Origin: Sediminibacterium sp.
GTDB taxonomy: Bacteria > Bacteroidota > Bacteroidia > Chitinophagales > Chitinophagaceae
Direction of reading: 5' to 3'
Assembly: GCA_017537025.1 (NCBI GenBank)
Contig: JAFWCB010000005.1
Coordinates: 248,001 to 312,000, forward strand
DNA length: 64,000 bases
The notes beneath the pieces are model-generated. The model did no database searches. It was not told the DNA's origin and saw nothing but the letters and a program-made list of their open reading frames with translations. This document shows positions 17,632-26,676 of the stretch, in pieces (position 1 is the first letter of the stretch; each line of letters begins with the position of its first letter). The position numbers were made by a program, and so were the translations under genes.

Positions 17632-18459
17632 CTAATCCTCATTCACCATAAATACGATTGATTGACGCTGTCTGTAAATCACATTTTTCCCGTTTTGTAC
17701 TGCCGGTTTCCATGAAGGGCCCTTTTGTATTACGCGTACTGCTTCTGCTTTCGTTCCATAGCCGGGATCATTTTCGGCAACTACATCACTTATGCTTCCG
17801 TCTTTAGCCACAATGAAGGAAACAATAACAGTATATTTTCCGGCAGGCGCGCCATTTTGAACAGGTAGATCGCTATTTAAATTCTTTTGTAAGTATTTTG
17901 TCCAACCCGCTAAACCGCCGGGAAATTCAGCTACCTGCTGCACTGTTGTAAATGGAAGATCATCATCAATATCTTCTCTAATTTTTTTTCCTAACCCTAC
18001 CACTTCTTTTTCAACAGGTGGGGCAACGATATCTGGGTCACCTTTTTCTCCTTTTTCGGTAAACGCTCCAATTTTAGTAGATTCTAATTGTTCGATTGGC
18101 TTAATTTCATTTTGTTCATCAATAACTTCTTCCCTAACAATTTTAGGAACAGTATATGTAATTTGTTCCTGCTTTGGAATTTCTTTTGGTACCGGAGGTG
18201 GTAATTTCTCTTCTGGTGGTTTTTGAATTATATCACTAATAACAATTTCAGGACCTACAAAATCTATCTTTCCATTCTTTCTTCCGCTTGCAAATAATGT
18301 AGCTACAACAAATACTGCAACAAGCGCACCGGTACTTATTAAAGCCACTCTAATTCGTTTAGCGTATGTTTTTCTTAAATCATAGGCACCGTATTGTTTA
18401 TTACGGCCTTCAAAAAGAATATCGAGCAAATCACTGCTCATGATGTTTTTCGTTTCCAT
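17632..18459 (-). CDS. tonB: Energy transducer TonB, second paralogue
   Basis: The chosen start (METKNIMSSDLL) gives 275 residues. The open frame extends to 18543 but that part overlaps the terminator of the upstream gene. The N-terminus has the motif FEGRNKQYGAYDLRKTY shared with the neighbour, one membrane segment (about 36-57), a Pro/Glu-rich periplasmic linker (PPEEKLPPPVPKEIPKQ), and a C-terminal TonB domain (from FPGGLAGWTKYL to the end). TonB spans the periplasm to energise outer-membrane transporters such as SusC. It is a close paralogue of the gene at 18582, separated by a terminator-like hairpin, so its level may be set apart from the exbBD operon. Confidence 0.93.
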   Translation of the reverse strand: METKNIMSSDLLDILFEGRNKQYGAYDLRKTYAKRIRVALISTGALVAVFVVATLFASGRKNGKIDFVGPEIVISDIIQKPPEEKLPPPVPKEIPKQEQITYTVPKIVREEVIDEQNEIKPIEQLESTKIGAFTEKGEKGDPDIVAPPVEKEVVGLGKKIREDIDDDLPFTTVQQVAEFPGGLAGWTKYLQKNLNSDLPVQNGAPAGKYTVIVSFIVAKDGSISDVVAENDPGYGTKAEAVRVIQKGPSWKPAVQNGKNVIYRQRQSIVFMVNED

Positions 18460-18524
18460 GGTGTTTGGTTTTATAAATATGATTCGATAAACCAAAGTTT
18501 TCCATAACCGATATATGACACCAT

Positions 18525-18560
18525 AAAAAAACTCCCACATCAATTGATGCAGGAGTTTTT
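18525..18560 (-). terminator. Terminator between the two tonB paralogues
   Basis: Arms AAAAACTCC (18527-18535) and GGAGTTTTT (18552-18560) pair over 9 bp; the inner CATC/GATG extends the stem. The minus strand ends in a T run. It lies 22 nt after the stop of the first tonB and upstream of the second. Confidence 0.75.
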
Positions 18561-18581
18561 ATTTTTTCTTATTGAATTTAT

Positions 18582-19415
18582 TTATTCTTCAGAAACTACA
18601 AACGTAATACTCTGGCGGTTACGATAAATTACGTTTCTACCATTTTGTACAGCTGGCTTCCATTTAGGACCTTTTGTTATTACACGCATAGCTTCCGCTT
18701 TAGTTCCATAACCGGGGTCGTTCTCTGCAGTAACATCACTAATGCTACCATCTTTAGATACGATGAAGGAAACGATAACAGTGTATTTACCGGGAGGTGC
18801 TCCGTTTTCAACAGGTAAATCTCTGTTGAGGTTACGCTCTAAATATTTACCCCAAGCACTTTGTCCACCAGGGAACTCTGCCGGGTTTTGTACCACAGTA
18901 AATACTTTATCGTAATCTTCTTCTTGTTTGGGTGCTTCAACTACACCAGTACCTTTACTTTCAACAGGAGGCGCTACGATACCTTCATCTTTTGTACCTT
19001 CTTGGTTGATGGTACCGATTTTAGTATCTTCTAGTTTTTCAACCTCTTTAATTTCATCTTCCTGTTTCACTTCCTCATCTTTAACGATCTTAGGAGGTGT
19101 AAACTTGGTGATTTCTACTTTAGGAGGCTCCTGCTTTGGTGGTGGGGGCGGGGGAGGTGGTTCGGGTTTCTTCTCTTCCGTTTTCACATCCTGTAACGAC
19201 ATATCAGCCACAACGATATCCGCTTTACCTTTTTTAGAACTGTTAGCAATTAAAGAACCAACAAGTAAAAGTGCGCAGATCACAAAAGTACCTATCAACG
19301 CATATGTAATACGTTTGTTATAGGTTTTTCGTAACTCATAGGCACCATACTCTTTGTTTCTTCCCTCGAAAAGAAGATCGAGTATATCGGCTGTTTTAAT
19401 TTTATTTACATCCAT
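18582..19415 (-). CDS. tonB: Energy transducer TonB, first paralogue in the exbBD operon
   Basis: The protein has 277 residues: cytoplasmic motif FEGRNKEYGAYELRKTY, one membrane segment (about 37-58), a Pro-rich linker with a run of eight Pro, acidic segments, and the TonB C-terminal domain (FPGGQSAWGKYLERNL to the end, with SFIVSKDGSISDV). It couples the ExbB-ExbD motor to TonB-dependent receptors. It lies 31 nt after the second exbD, and is the expected last gene of an exbB-exbD-exbD-tonB unit, closed by the hairpin at 18525-18560. The C-terminal domain is very similar to that of the neighbouring paralogue; the linker is the part that differs. Confidence 0.95.
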   Translation of the reverse strand: MDVNKIKTADILDLLFEGRNKEYGAYELRKTYNKRITYALIGTFVICALLLVGSLIANSSKKGKADIVVADMSLQDVKTEEKKPEPPPPPPPPKQEPPKVEITKFTPPKIVKDEEVKQEDEIKEVEKLEDTKIGTINQEGTKDEGIVAPPVESKGTGVVEAPKQEEDYDKVFTVVQNPAEFPGGQSAWGKYLERNLNRDLPVENGAPPGKYTVIVSFIVSKDGSISDVTAENDPGYGTKAEAMRVITKGPKWKPAVQNGRNVIYRNRQSITFVVSEE

Positions 19416-19446
19416 TGTAAAAAGTTATTAGGGTTTATTGCTTGAT

Positions 19447-19992
19447 CTATTTAGTGCCGGCGGCATTTTGCTCCGACTTCGCAATCAACTGTTCTTCAAT
19501 ATCTAAGATATCTACTAATGCATATTTTTTTATTACATTAATAGAAACCTCATCTAAAATATCAACGACATTACGATAAGTACACTCCTTCGAAGGTTTA
19601 ATAATCAAAACAAGATCCTTTACATTAGTACGGGATTTTTTATCGATTAAAACACCACGAATGTCTTTGAAATTAGAAGATTTAAAATTTGATGCTGAGT
19701 TATCAAGCTGTCCTTCATAGTAAAAGACGTTATTGTCTTTTCCCAAAAGAACAGTAATTACCCCCGATTCCTTGGCCTTGTTCTGATCTTCCGGCTTATC
19801 AGCATCTTTTGGCAAGAATAAACGCATTGCCGTAGGCTGACTCATCGTTGTGGTGAAGATGAAGAACGTAATCAATAGGAACCCGAGATCCACCATCGGG
19901 GTAAGATCCACCCTGGTTGATAGTTTTTTCCCTTTTTTGACGCCGGGACCTTTTTTGTGGCCACCACCGCCTGAGGTATCCATTTCTGCCAT
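19447..19992 (-). CDS. exbD: ExbD-type biopolymer transport protein (second copy)
   Basis: The protein has 181 residues. A basic, Gly-rich N-terminus is followed by a single membrane segment with the essential Asp in PMVDLGFLLITFF, then a periplasmic ExbD/TolR domain. The Asp carries protons in the ExbB-ExbD motor that energises TonB. It lies between the other exbD and tonB, with 34 nt and 31 nt gaps. Two different ExbD proteins per cluster are usual in Bacteroidota; whether they form mixed dimers is not known from the sequence. Confidence 0.93.
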   Translation of the reverse strand: MAEMDTSGGGGHKKGPGVKKGKKLSTRVDLTPMVDLGFLLITFFIFTTTMSQPTAMRLFLPKDADKPEDQNKAKESGVITVLLGKDNNVFYYEGQLDNSASNFKSSNFKDIRGVLIDKKSRTNVKDLVLIIKPSKECTYRNVVDILDEVSINVIKKYALVDILDIEEQLIAKSEQNAAGTK

Positions 19993-20026
19993 GTCGGTAG
20001 AATTTAATTTTCGTTTATAATATTAT

Positions 20027-20677
20027 TTACTCTGCTCTTTTTTCTCCACTCTGATTAGCTTTCCACAAATCAGTACCAACGGGTACCGCTTCGGGGTTAG
20101 TAATCATTTGGAATTTTAGGAAATCGTTCTTTTTGAAAGCATCAATTACTGCTTTAAAAGAAGGATATTTCGCTAAGTTATCACCCTTCATTAACAAATT
20201 AGGGGCTTTATTACCTTGGTACGCTTCATTCACTAAGCGCATCCAAGTCGTTAACTCATTATTTGCGGTATCCTTCACCGGTATACCCGGTAAATTTCCT
20301 CCTTTACGCTGATCTTCCGGTAAGTTTACAAAAGCGGCAATATTACTCAGAGGCGCCCCAAAAAAGTTTGCTTTTTTGAAGGCTTGAACATTAATGCCCA
20401 GATTTCTGGTATTATTTAGCGCATTGGCAATATATTCTTTCTTATTCTGATCATCCATTGAAAGAAATACTTTGCCATCCTTATCTATAATAATCATTAC
20501 GAAATCCTTATCTGGTGCCACTTTTGCCGCTACCGAATTGGGCGTGGTAACTGCTATGGCTTCGGCAGGCTTAAACTTGGTCGTTAAAATGAAGAACGAC
20601 AACAAGAGAAAGGCCACGTCGCACATCGCCGTCATATCGATACTCGTACTCTTTCGAGGTAATTTGGCTCTACCCAT
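20027..20677 (-). CDS. exbD: ExbD-type biopolymer transport protein (first copy)
   Basis: The protein has 216 residues. The membrane segment carries the conserved Asp in TAMCDVAFLLLSFF. The periplasmic part is longer than in the second copy, with an insert around residues 95-150 that includes the segment ADFVNLPEDQ-like AAFVNLPEDQRKGG. It should be the partner of the ExbB encoded 68 nt upstream. The larger domain suggests a role distinct from the 181-residue copy (inference). Confidence 0.93.
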   Translation of the reverse strand: MGRAKLPRKSTSIDMTAMCDVAFLLLSFFILTTKFKPAEAIAVTTPNSVAAKVAPDKDFVMIIIDKDGKVFLSMDDQNKKEYIANALNNTRNLGINVQAFKKANFFGAPLSNIAAFVNLPEDQRKGGNLPGIPVKDTANNELTTWMRLVNEAYQGNKAPNLLMKGDNLAKYPSFKAVIDAFKKNDFLKFQMITNPEAVPVGTDLWKANQSGEKRAE

Positions 20678-20745
20678 TGTTTATTGTTTAACTGTTCTCA
20701 CAAATTAGATGCATAATGTTTTGATTTCCATAAAGAATCTTTCGA

Positions 20746-21603
20746 TTATTTATAGTTAGCTGCAAAACTTTGTGTTAATGTGAAACCAGACTCATCAATA
20801 CCATATGTGATACCATCAATACGTGTAGTGAACACATTATACATAATGATTGCTACCGCTGAAGTACCAATACCCAAAGCCGTATTAAACAACGCTTCAG
20901 AAATACCTTTTGATAATTCACGAGCAGCATCACCACCACCTTCATCACCTAGGGCAGAGAATGACTTGATCATACCTAATACCGTACCTAACAAACCAAG
21001 AAGGGTTGCTACTGATGCGATAGTTGATAAGAATACCAAGTTTTTCTCGAGCATCGGAAGTTCAAGTGCAGTAGCTTCTTCTACTTCTTTTTGAATATTC
21101 AACACTTTTTGTTCGGTTACCAACTCAGTATTGGTAATCATTTCTTTGTATTTTTTCAAACCTGCTTTCATTACATTACCTACAGATCCTTTTTGCTTAT
21201 CACAAGCTGCGATTGCTTTATCAACATCTTTGTTAGCTAAATGGAATTGTACGGTACGAACAAATTCAGCGATATTACCTGTACCAGCTGCTTTAGAAAC
21301 AGTGAGTAATCTTTCAATTACGAAAGTAAGTACACAAAGGAAAGCACCAATAAGGATAGGCACGATAATACCACCCTCATACATTTTACTTAAACCTGCT
21401 TTTGGTCCTTTGTGGTTAGGCCAGAAACCACCACTTGGATCCGGTGCAGTAAAATTACTATCCGCGCCCAGTACAAAACGCCAGATTACATAACCTAATA
21501 AAATACACGCTAAAGGTGCCATCCATGAAATCGCGTTGCTGCTCTTCTTTGGTTGAACAGAAGTTGCACTCTTTGCTGCAGCGGTTGGTTTTGTTTCAGC
21601 CAT
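20746..21603 (-). CDS. exbB: ExbB/MotA/TolQ-family proton channel protein
   Basis: The protein has 285 residues. A low-complexity Ala/Lys/Ser N-terminus is followed by a membrane segment (about 28-46), a second one (about 78-98) and the MotA/TolQ/ExbB domain with two further membrane helices (VFLSTIASVATLLGLLGTVLGMI is interrupted here only in this description; then ISEALFNTALGIGTSAVAII). It forms the pentameric part of the motor around ExbD in the inner membrane. It is the first gene of the TonB operon and is divergent from the metalloprotease at 21851, with 247 nt between them that holds no other gene. Confidence 0.93.
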   Translation of the reverse strand: MAETKPTAAAKSATSVQPKKSSNAISWMAPLACILLGYVIWRFVLGADSNFTAPDPSGGFWPNHKGPKAGLSKMYEGGIIVPILIGAFLCVLTFVIERLLTVSKAAGTGNIAEFVRTVQFHLANKDVDKAIAACDKQKGSVGNVMKAGLKKYKEMITNTELVTEQKVLNIQKEVEEATALELPMLEKNLVFLSTIASVATLLGLLGTVLGMIKSFSALGDEGGGDAARELSKGISEALFNTALGIGTSAVAIIMYNVFTTRIDGITYGIDESGFTLTQSFAANYK

Positions 21604-21795
21604 GACTCAGTTGATTTTTGGTTTTTTAAATTAACAGTTGATTTAATAATTTTCCTGTAGCCTTCATTCCCAGCTACAAAAGGGGTTACAAAATAGGTAA
21701 TTTATTGAAAGGAACAAATTTGCGTGGAATAATCTTTCGGTAATTTTCTTTTACCGATTGCTAGTAGCCATTCATCCAAACGTTTGCACAAAAAC

Positions 21796-21825
21796 TTGTA
21801 TTCCCTTTTCAGACCACTATCTTTA
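21796..21825 (+). promoter_or_regulatory. Promoter of the metalloprotease gene
   Basis: TTG (21796-21798), a 19-nt spacer, and TATCTTTA (21818-21825), one mismatch from TAnnTTTG. The start codon follows 25 nt downstream. Confidence 0.45.
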
Positions 21826-21850
21826 ACATCCTTAATTTATAATTAAAACC

Positions 21851-24463
21851 ATGAGAAAGATTGCTCTAACTGCCGGCTCCATAGCCATGGCACTCCTGAT
21901 TCAGGCGCAGCAAAGGCCTCAAACACCTTCTCCTACGCCTACTCCGGGCCCCGGCACACCTGCCGGTAGCTCCCAAAACCCTACCTTAAACATGCCCAAT
22001 TTACAGAATTTTCTGGGTAATCAACGTCAAGGCCCCCGAGCTTATAAAGACGTTATTACTGAAAAAGCGGTAACTAAAAAAGGGCTGTTTACCGTTCACA
22101 AAGTAGAAGATAAATATTATTTTGAAATTGCCGACTCTATTTTCGGAAGAGAAATCCTTTCTGTAGTGCGCTTTATTAAAGTGCCTGCCGGTGCCGGTTA
22201 TGGCGGCTCTATGGCAAATGGAAGGGGGCAAATGATCAGCTTTGAAAAGGGTCCGAGTAATACCGTTTTTTTAAGAACGGTTACTTTAGTAAATACAGCC
22301 GAAAAAGACCAAGACATTAACAAGGCCGTGGATCTCTCGAATTTAAATGCTATAGCTCAGGCCTTCCCGATCGCTGCTTTCAACAAGGATTCAAGTGGCG
22401 TAATTATTGATGTTACCGACTTTTTTAAGGGTGATAATCAGGCTGTGAGTATTAGTTCGAATACCAAGCGTGCTTTAAACCTATCGGTATTGGCACAGGA
22501 TCGTTCATTTATTACCAAGATAAATACCTTCCCGATCAATACGGAAATCAAGACCATAAAAACATATACAGCTACCCCGAGTATTGGAGGTGTTTCTATC
22601 CCTGGTATACCCGGAGCCCCATCCAGTATTCAGGCAGCCAATGAGGCCGGAGCAGTAACCGTTGAGCTCAATACTTCTTTACTGTTGCTACCCAAAGAGC
22701 CTATGGAAAGAAGAATAGCCGATCGAAGAGTAGGATTCTTCACCCGCAACTTTGTTCGCTTTAGCGATACCCAGCAAGAAGTTGAAAGAATCAATTTTGC
22801 TGTAAGATGGCGCTTAGAGCCGAAAGATGGCGAATGGGAAAAATGGAAAAAAGGAGAACTGGTAGAACCTAAAAAGCCCATCATCTATTATGTTGATCCT
22901 GCCACACCAAAACAATGGCGTAAACACCTTATTGCCGGTGTAAACGATTGGCAGGTTGCTTTTGAAAAAGCCGGATTTAAAAATGCCATTATGGGTAAAG
23001 AATGGCCTGAAAATGATAGCACCATGAGTTTGGAAGATGCTCGTTTTTCGGTGATCAGATACCTCGCATCTGATATTGAAAATGCCTCCGGCCCCAATAA
23101 TAATGACCCCAGAAGTGGAGAAATTTTAGAAAGCCATATTCAATGGTATCATAATGTGATGAAATTGGTACACGACTGGTATATGATCCAAGCAGGAGCC
23201 ATAGATCCCGGTGCCCGCAAAATGAAATATGATGATGACCTCATGGGCGATTTAATTCGTTTCGTTTCATCCCATGAAGTTGGGCATACACTTGGTCTAT
23301 ATCATAATATGGGCAGCAGTAGCAAAACACCGGTAGAAAAACTACGCGATAAAGCATGGGTTGAAGCAAATGGACATACCGCTTCTATTATGGATTATGC
23401 ACGTTTCAACTATGTAGCACAACCAGAAGATAATATTACACGCAAAGGTATTTACCCACGTATCGGTGATTATGATAAATGGGCAATCAAATGGGGTTAT
23501 GGATATATTCCCGGTAAAGATGAGGAAGAAAGAAAAACCAACAGCACTAAAATGGTTACTGAGGCTTTAAAAGCAAATCCTCGCCACTGGTTTGGAACCT
23601 ATGAATTTGGCAACAATGCCGACCCAAGAAGCCAAAGTGAAGACCTTAGTGATAATGCTGTAAAAGCTTCCGAATACGGTATCATGAACTTAAAAAGAAT
23701 CATGAAGGGTTTACCTGAGTGGACTAAAGAAGAAAATGATCAATACGAAAATATAAGCGTGATGTATGGTCAGCTATTAGCTCAGTTTAGAAGATATGCA
23801 GGTCATGTTTCAGCAAATATTGGCGGTGTGTATGAAACTTTTAAAGCAGCTGAACAAAATGAACCTGTTTATGAGATTACGCCTAAATCAAGACAAAAAG
23901 AAGCAGTTGCTTATTTGAATAAACAAGTTTTTGAAACACCTACCTGGCTTATTGATAGAGAACTCTGGAATAAATTCAATAATCCAATTTCAAATGACCC
24001 TATCATGAGTTTGCAAGATGCAGTTCTTAGCGGATTGATAAGTAGTACCAAATTAGGACGTTTACAGTTATCCGTTAATCGTTTTGGTGCTGATAAGGCT
24101 TATAATGCAATAGAGTTGCTAGACGATGTACAGAATGGGTTGTTTAGTGAATTGAAATCGAAAAAAACAATTGATCAATACCGCAGATTATTACAGATGA
24201 GCTATGTAGATAAATTGGTAGATATCATACTTCCACCAACAACGAATAATGCGGCAGCTATTATTATTGGCGGTGGCGGTCGCGGTGGCGGCGGATCATC
24301 CATTGATCTGAATAAAAGTGATGTTCCTGCTATCGTAAGGGCACAGTTGGTAAGTTTACGCTCCCAGTTGAATGCTTCCCTTGCCGGTTTTACTGACAGA
24401 TTAAGTAAAGCACATTTGCAAGACTTATCAGAGAAAATTAAACAGGCTTTAGATCCCAAATAA
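21851..24463 (+). CDS. Secreted zinc-dependent metalloprotease (metzincin, DUF5117/DUF5118 type)
   Basis: The protein has 870 residues with a signal peptide (about 1-19) and a Pro/Thr/Gly-rich linker (residues 22-45). The N-terminal part matches the DUF5118/DUF5117 regions of Bacteroidota zinc proteases, and the catalytic part has the metzincin motif HEVGHTLGLYH: zinc ligands His475, His479 and His485, with Glu476 as base. A Met-turn follows (ASIMDYARFNYV). The C-terminal third is helical with a Gly-rich patch (GGGGRGGGG). These proteins occur widely in Bacteroidota; the substrates are not established. The gene stands alone, with its own promoter and a strong terminator at 24497. Confidence 0.92.
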   Translation: MRKIALTAGSIAMALLIQAQQRPQTPSPTPTPGPGTPAGSSQNPTLNMPNLQNFLGNQRQGPRAYKDVITEKAVTKKGLFTVHKVEDKYYFEIADSIFGREILSVVRFIKVPAGAGYGGSMANGRGQMISFEKGPSNTVFLRTVTLVNTAEKDQDINKAVDLSNLNAIAQAFPIAAFNKDSSGVIIDVTDFFKGDNQAVSISSNTKRALNLSVLAQDRSFITKINTFPINTEIKTIKTYTATPSIGGVSIPGIPGAPSSIQAANEAGAVTVELNTSLLLLPKEPMERRIADRRVGFFTRNFVRFSDTQQEVERINFAVRWRLEPKDGEWEKWKKGELVEPKKPIIYYVDPATPKQWRKHLIAGVNDWQVAFEKAGFKNAIMGKEWPENDSTMSLEDARFSVIRYLASDIENASGPNNNDPRSGEILESHIQWYHNVMKLVHDWYMIQAGAIDPGARKMKYDDDLMGDLIRFVSSHEVGHTLGLYHNMGSSSKTPVEKLRDKAWVEANGHTASIMDYARFNYVAQPEDNITRKGIYPRIGDYDKWAIKWGYGYIPGKDEEERKTNSTKMVTEALKANPRHWFGTYEFGNNADPRSQSEDLSDNAVKASEYGIMNLKRIMKGLPEWTKEENDQYENISVMYGQLLAQFRRYAGHVSANIGGVYETFKAAEQNEPVYEITPKSRQKEAVAYLNKQVFETPTWLIDRELWNKFNNPISNDPIMSLQDAVLSGLISSTKLGRLQLSVNRFGADKAYNAIELLDDVQNGLFSELKSKKTIDQYRRLLQMSYVDKLVDIILPPTTNNAAAIIIGGGGRGGGGSSIDLNKSDVPAIVRAQLVSLRSQLNASLAGFTDRLSKAHLQDLSEKIKQALDPK

Positions 24464-24496
24464 TTAAATGCATGTAAGAATCAGATTCTTCATTAT

Positions 24497-24530
24497 AAAA
24501 AAGCTCTCCGTTCATACGGGGAGCTTTTTT
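24497..24530 (+). terminator. Terminator of the metalloprotease gene
   Basis: A 14-bp stem with one G-U pair (24497-24510 with 24517-24530) closes a 6-nt loop and ends in six T. It lies 33 nt after the stop codon. Confidence 0.9.
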
Positions 24531-24536
24531 ATTAAT

Positions 24537-24544
24537 TATATTTG
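24537..24544 (+). promoter_or_regulatory. -7 box before the CarboxypepD-regulatory-like gene
   Basis: TATATTTG, an exact TAnnTTTG match, starts 7 nt after the preceding terminator. The ATG at 24554 follows 9 nt after the box, so the leader would be about 5 nt or absent. No clear -33 element is visible. Confidence 0.4.
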
Positions 24545-24553
24545 AAAAAAAAC

Positions 24554-25267
24554 ATGCGAAAAATTGCATTGCTTTTTGTTTTCGTTTGTAGCTGCTATAT
24601 TCTTACTGCGCAACAAAAAAAAATAGTTTGGGGTTATTTAAAAGATAGTATTACCAAAGAACCTATTGCTTTAGCCAGTGTTTCAAATTTGAATACTAAA
24701 CAAACGGTTATGACAAGCCATACCGGTCGCTTTAAAATTCAACTCAGCGAAAACCAACTACTTTCCTTTGCCGCCGTTGGTTACCACTTCGACACATCAA
24801 CTTTTCATGCCATTCATTTACAACAAGATACTTTATGGCTATTTCTTACTCCACTAACAAGATCTTTAGCTAATGTTACCGTTACTGCTAAAGGAATGAA
24901 TGCTTATCAATTAGATAGTATTGAAAGAAGAAAAGATTTTATGGGAGGCCGGGTAAATTATGCTAAGCCAACTTTTGATGTATCAAATAGTGGCGCAGGT
25001 TTAGGTATAAGTATTGATCGTTTTTCCAAACATGAAAAAGATAAAAGGAAAGCATTTGCATTTTTCGAAGCTAATGAGCGTGAAGAATATATCAATTACA
25101 GATTCCCAGCATCACTGGTTACTAAATACAGTGGTTTAAAAAACGAGGCATTAGAAGAATTTATGCAACGTTATCGCCCATCTTATGAATGGCTAAGAGC
25201 ACACCGAACAGAAGAAGATATTAAGTACTATATTAATGAGAAGCTGAAAGAAGACCGTAGACGATAG
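24554..25267 (+). CDS. Secreted CarboxypepD-regulatory-like protein of unknown role
   Basis: From the ATG at 24554 (MRKIALLFVFVCSCYILTAQ) the protein has 237 residues; a TTG 12 nt upstream is also in frame but falls inside the promoter box. After the signal peptide a CarboxypepD-regulatory-like (transthyretin-type) domain covers about residues 25-105 (WGYLKDSITKEPIALASVS), as at the N-terminus of SusC proteins. The second half (about 110-237) is helical and charged, without a barrel, so it is not a truncated SusC. Similar small proteins are common in Bacteroidota and lack a proven role. Confidence 0.75.
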   Translation: MRKIALLFVFVCSCYILTAQQKKIVWGYLKDSITKEPIALASVSNLNTKQTVMTSHTGRFKIQLSENQLLSFAAVGYHFDTSTFHAIHLQQDTLWLFLTPLTRSLANVTVTAKGMNAYQLDSIERRKDFMGGRVNYAKPTFDVSNSGAGLGISIDRFSKHEKDKRKAFAFFEANEREEYINYRFPASLVTKYSGLKNEALEEFMQRYRPSYEWLRAHRTEEDIKYYINEKLKEDRRR

Positions 25268-25304
25268 ACGATGGACAGTAGATCATATTTCTTTCTATCG
25301 TCTA
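25258..25304. repeat. Inverted repeat between convergent genes
   Basis: TAGACGATAG (25258-25267) and CTATCGTCTA (25295-25304) pair over 10 bp around a 27-nt loop. Further degenerate copies of the same word follow (TCTATAG, TCGTCTATT up to 25327). The hairpin starts inside the last codons of the plus-strand gene and lies before the stop of the minus-strand permease, so it may end transcription from both sides. Confidence 0.55.
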
Positions 25305-25322
25305 TAGCCTATAGTCTTTCGT

Positions 25323-26597
25323 CTATTCGTATCTCAACGCCACAATCGGATTAAGTCTTGCAGCTTTCATAGCAGGATAAATTCCTGCGGCAAGGCCTAC
25401 AATAGAACAAATAATAATTCCGGTTAATACCCAACCCCAAGGAACTAAGAATCCTGTTCCTAAAAAAGCACCTACCATATTCCCTATCAATACACCGAGC
25501 ACGATACCAAAAAAGGCTCCCAGTAAGCTAATGATTAAACTTTCAAATAAAAACTGCTGACGTACATTGGCGCTCTTACCCCCAATAGCTTTAATTAATC
25601 CTACTTCCTTGGTTCTTTCATTCACAGCCACCAACATAATATTCATTAAGCCGATAGCCGCTCCAATAAGTGTAATCAAACCAATAGCACTGGCAGCGCC
25701 CGTAATACTACTTAAGAATCCGATAAACAACTCGGCAAACTTATCGCTCTTCTCAATCACAAAATTGTTTTCTTCAGTAGGCTCCAGTTTACGTACAGCC
25801 CTAAACACAGACGTAGCTTCATCCGTAGCTACCGGTAATTGCTTAACATCATTTACAATAACTCCTATGAGATAAGATGGGCTCGCATTGGCAAACCTTC
25901 TTACATTCGTGTAAGATGTGAGTACCATATCATCTTGGCGCATCATAGCACTTGAGCCTTTAGGTTTTAATAGCCCCACAACTCTATAAGGTGCCCCCCC
26001 AATTTTAATCACCTTATCGATACATTTTTCCGGGCGATTACCAAATAATTTACCCGCCACATTACTTCCTAATAAACAAACACTTCTACCACTCTGAACA
26101 TCTAATGCATTCAAATTTCTACCCACATTAATATTGTAACCGTTAACAGGTAAATAATTTTCATCACCACCCCAAACGGTAATTTGTGGATTCGTTTTTT
26201 TATCTTGATAATGTAATTCCTGTGCACTAGGACCTCTTCTATAGATACTGACTGCAGCACCGGGAAAATGATAATTTTCTTTAAAAAGGCTTGCATCTTC
26301 CAACCGAAAAGGCTTTCCTAAATTCGATTTCTTAACCTTCAGCCCGCGTTTTGTTTTGGTAACATCGTTGTTATTATTGGGTCCGCCTACTCTGGATTCT
26401 TTATAGCGAATATTAAAAGCATTGGCACCCATAGAAGAAAAACTCTCTCTTAAACTTTGATTCATAGCTTCAATAGCTGTGATTATTCCTATCAAAGCCA
26501 TAATACCAAAAGCAATTATTGCGATGGTAATACCCGAGCGTAATTTATTACTTCGTACCGTTCTCCAAGCTAGAGAAAATGAGTCGAGCAGGGTCAT
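25323..26597 (-). CDS. MacB/FtsX-type ABC transporter permease
   Basis: The protein has 424 residues: one membrane segment near the N-terminus (about 20-42), a large periplasmic MacB-type core domain (about 45-285), and three membrane segments in the FtsX domain (about 290-420; [20 protein letters not shown] marks the coupling region). MacB-like permeases move lipoproteins, peptides or toxins from the periplasmic side with a cytoplasmic ATPase. No ATPase gene is adjacent, so the partner must lie elsewhere. It follows nuoN by 79 nt on the same strand and may share its transcript or use its own promoter (TACCTTTA at 26618-26625). Confidence 0.9.
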   Translation of the reverse strand: MTLLDSFSLAWRTVRSNKLRSGITIAIIAFGIMALIGIITAIEAMNQSLRESFSSMGANAFNIRYKESRVGGPNNNNDVTKTKRGLKVKKSNLGKPFRLEDASLFKENYHFPGAAVSIYRRGPSAQELHYQDKKTNPQITVWGGDENYLPVNGYNINVGRNLNALDVQSGRSVCLLGSNVAGKLFGNRPEKCIDKVIKIGGAPYRVVGLLKPKGSSAMMRQDDMVLTSYTNVRRFANASPSYLIGVIVNDVKQLPVATDEATSVFRAVRKLEPTEENNFVIEKSDKFAELFIGFLSSITGAASAIGLITLIGAAIGLMNIMLVAVNERTKEVGLIKAIGGKSANVRQQFLFESLIISLLGAFFGIVLGVLIGNMVGAFLGTGFLVPWGWVLTGIIICSIVGLAAGIYPAMKAARLNPIVALRYE

Positions 26598-26676
26598 ACT
26601 AATTAAACCGATTTACGTAAAGGTAAAGACCCGAAGCCTTTTGTATGTACCTATGACCCTAAAATATGAGGAGTGG

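Noticed and set aside
18460-18543. N-terminal extension of the second tonB
   Set aside because: It overlaps the terminator hairpin of the first tonB, and the family motif FEGRNK lies at the normal distance from the inner Met at 18459.
18928-19323. Gly/Ser/Thr-rich open frame of 131 codons on the plus strand
   Set aside because: It is antisense to the Pro/Glu-rich linker of tonB; the Pro run becomes a Gly run.
21604-21850. A possible small RNA gene between exbB and the metalloprotease
   Set aside because: No terminator pair or conserved structure is visible; only the promoter for the protease can be supported.
24542-24553. TTG start four codons before the CarboxypepD-regulatory-like gene
   Set aside because: The TTG is part of the TATATTTG promoter box; the ATG at 24554 gives a normal signal peptide.
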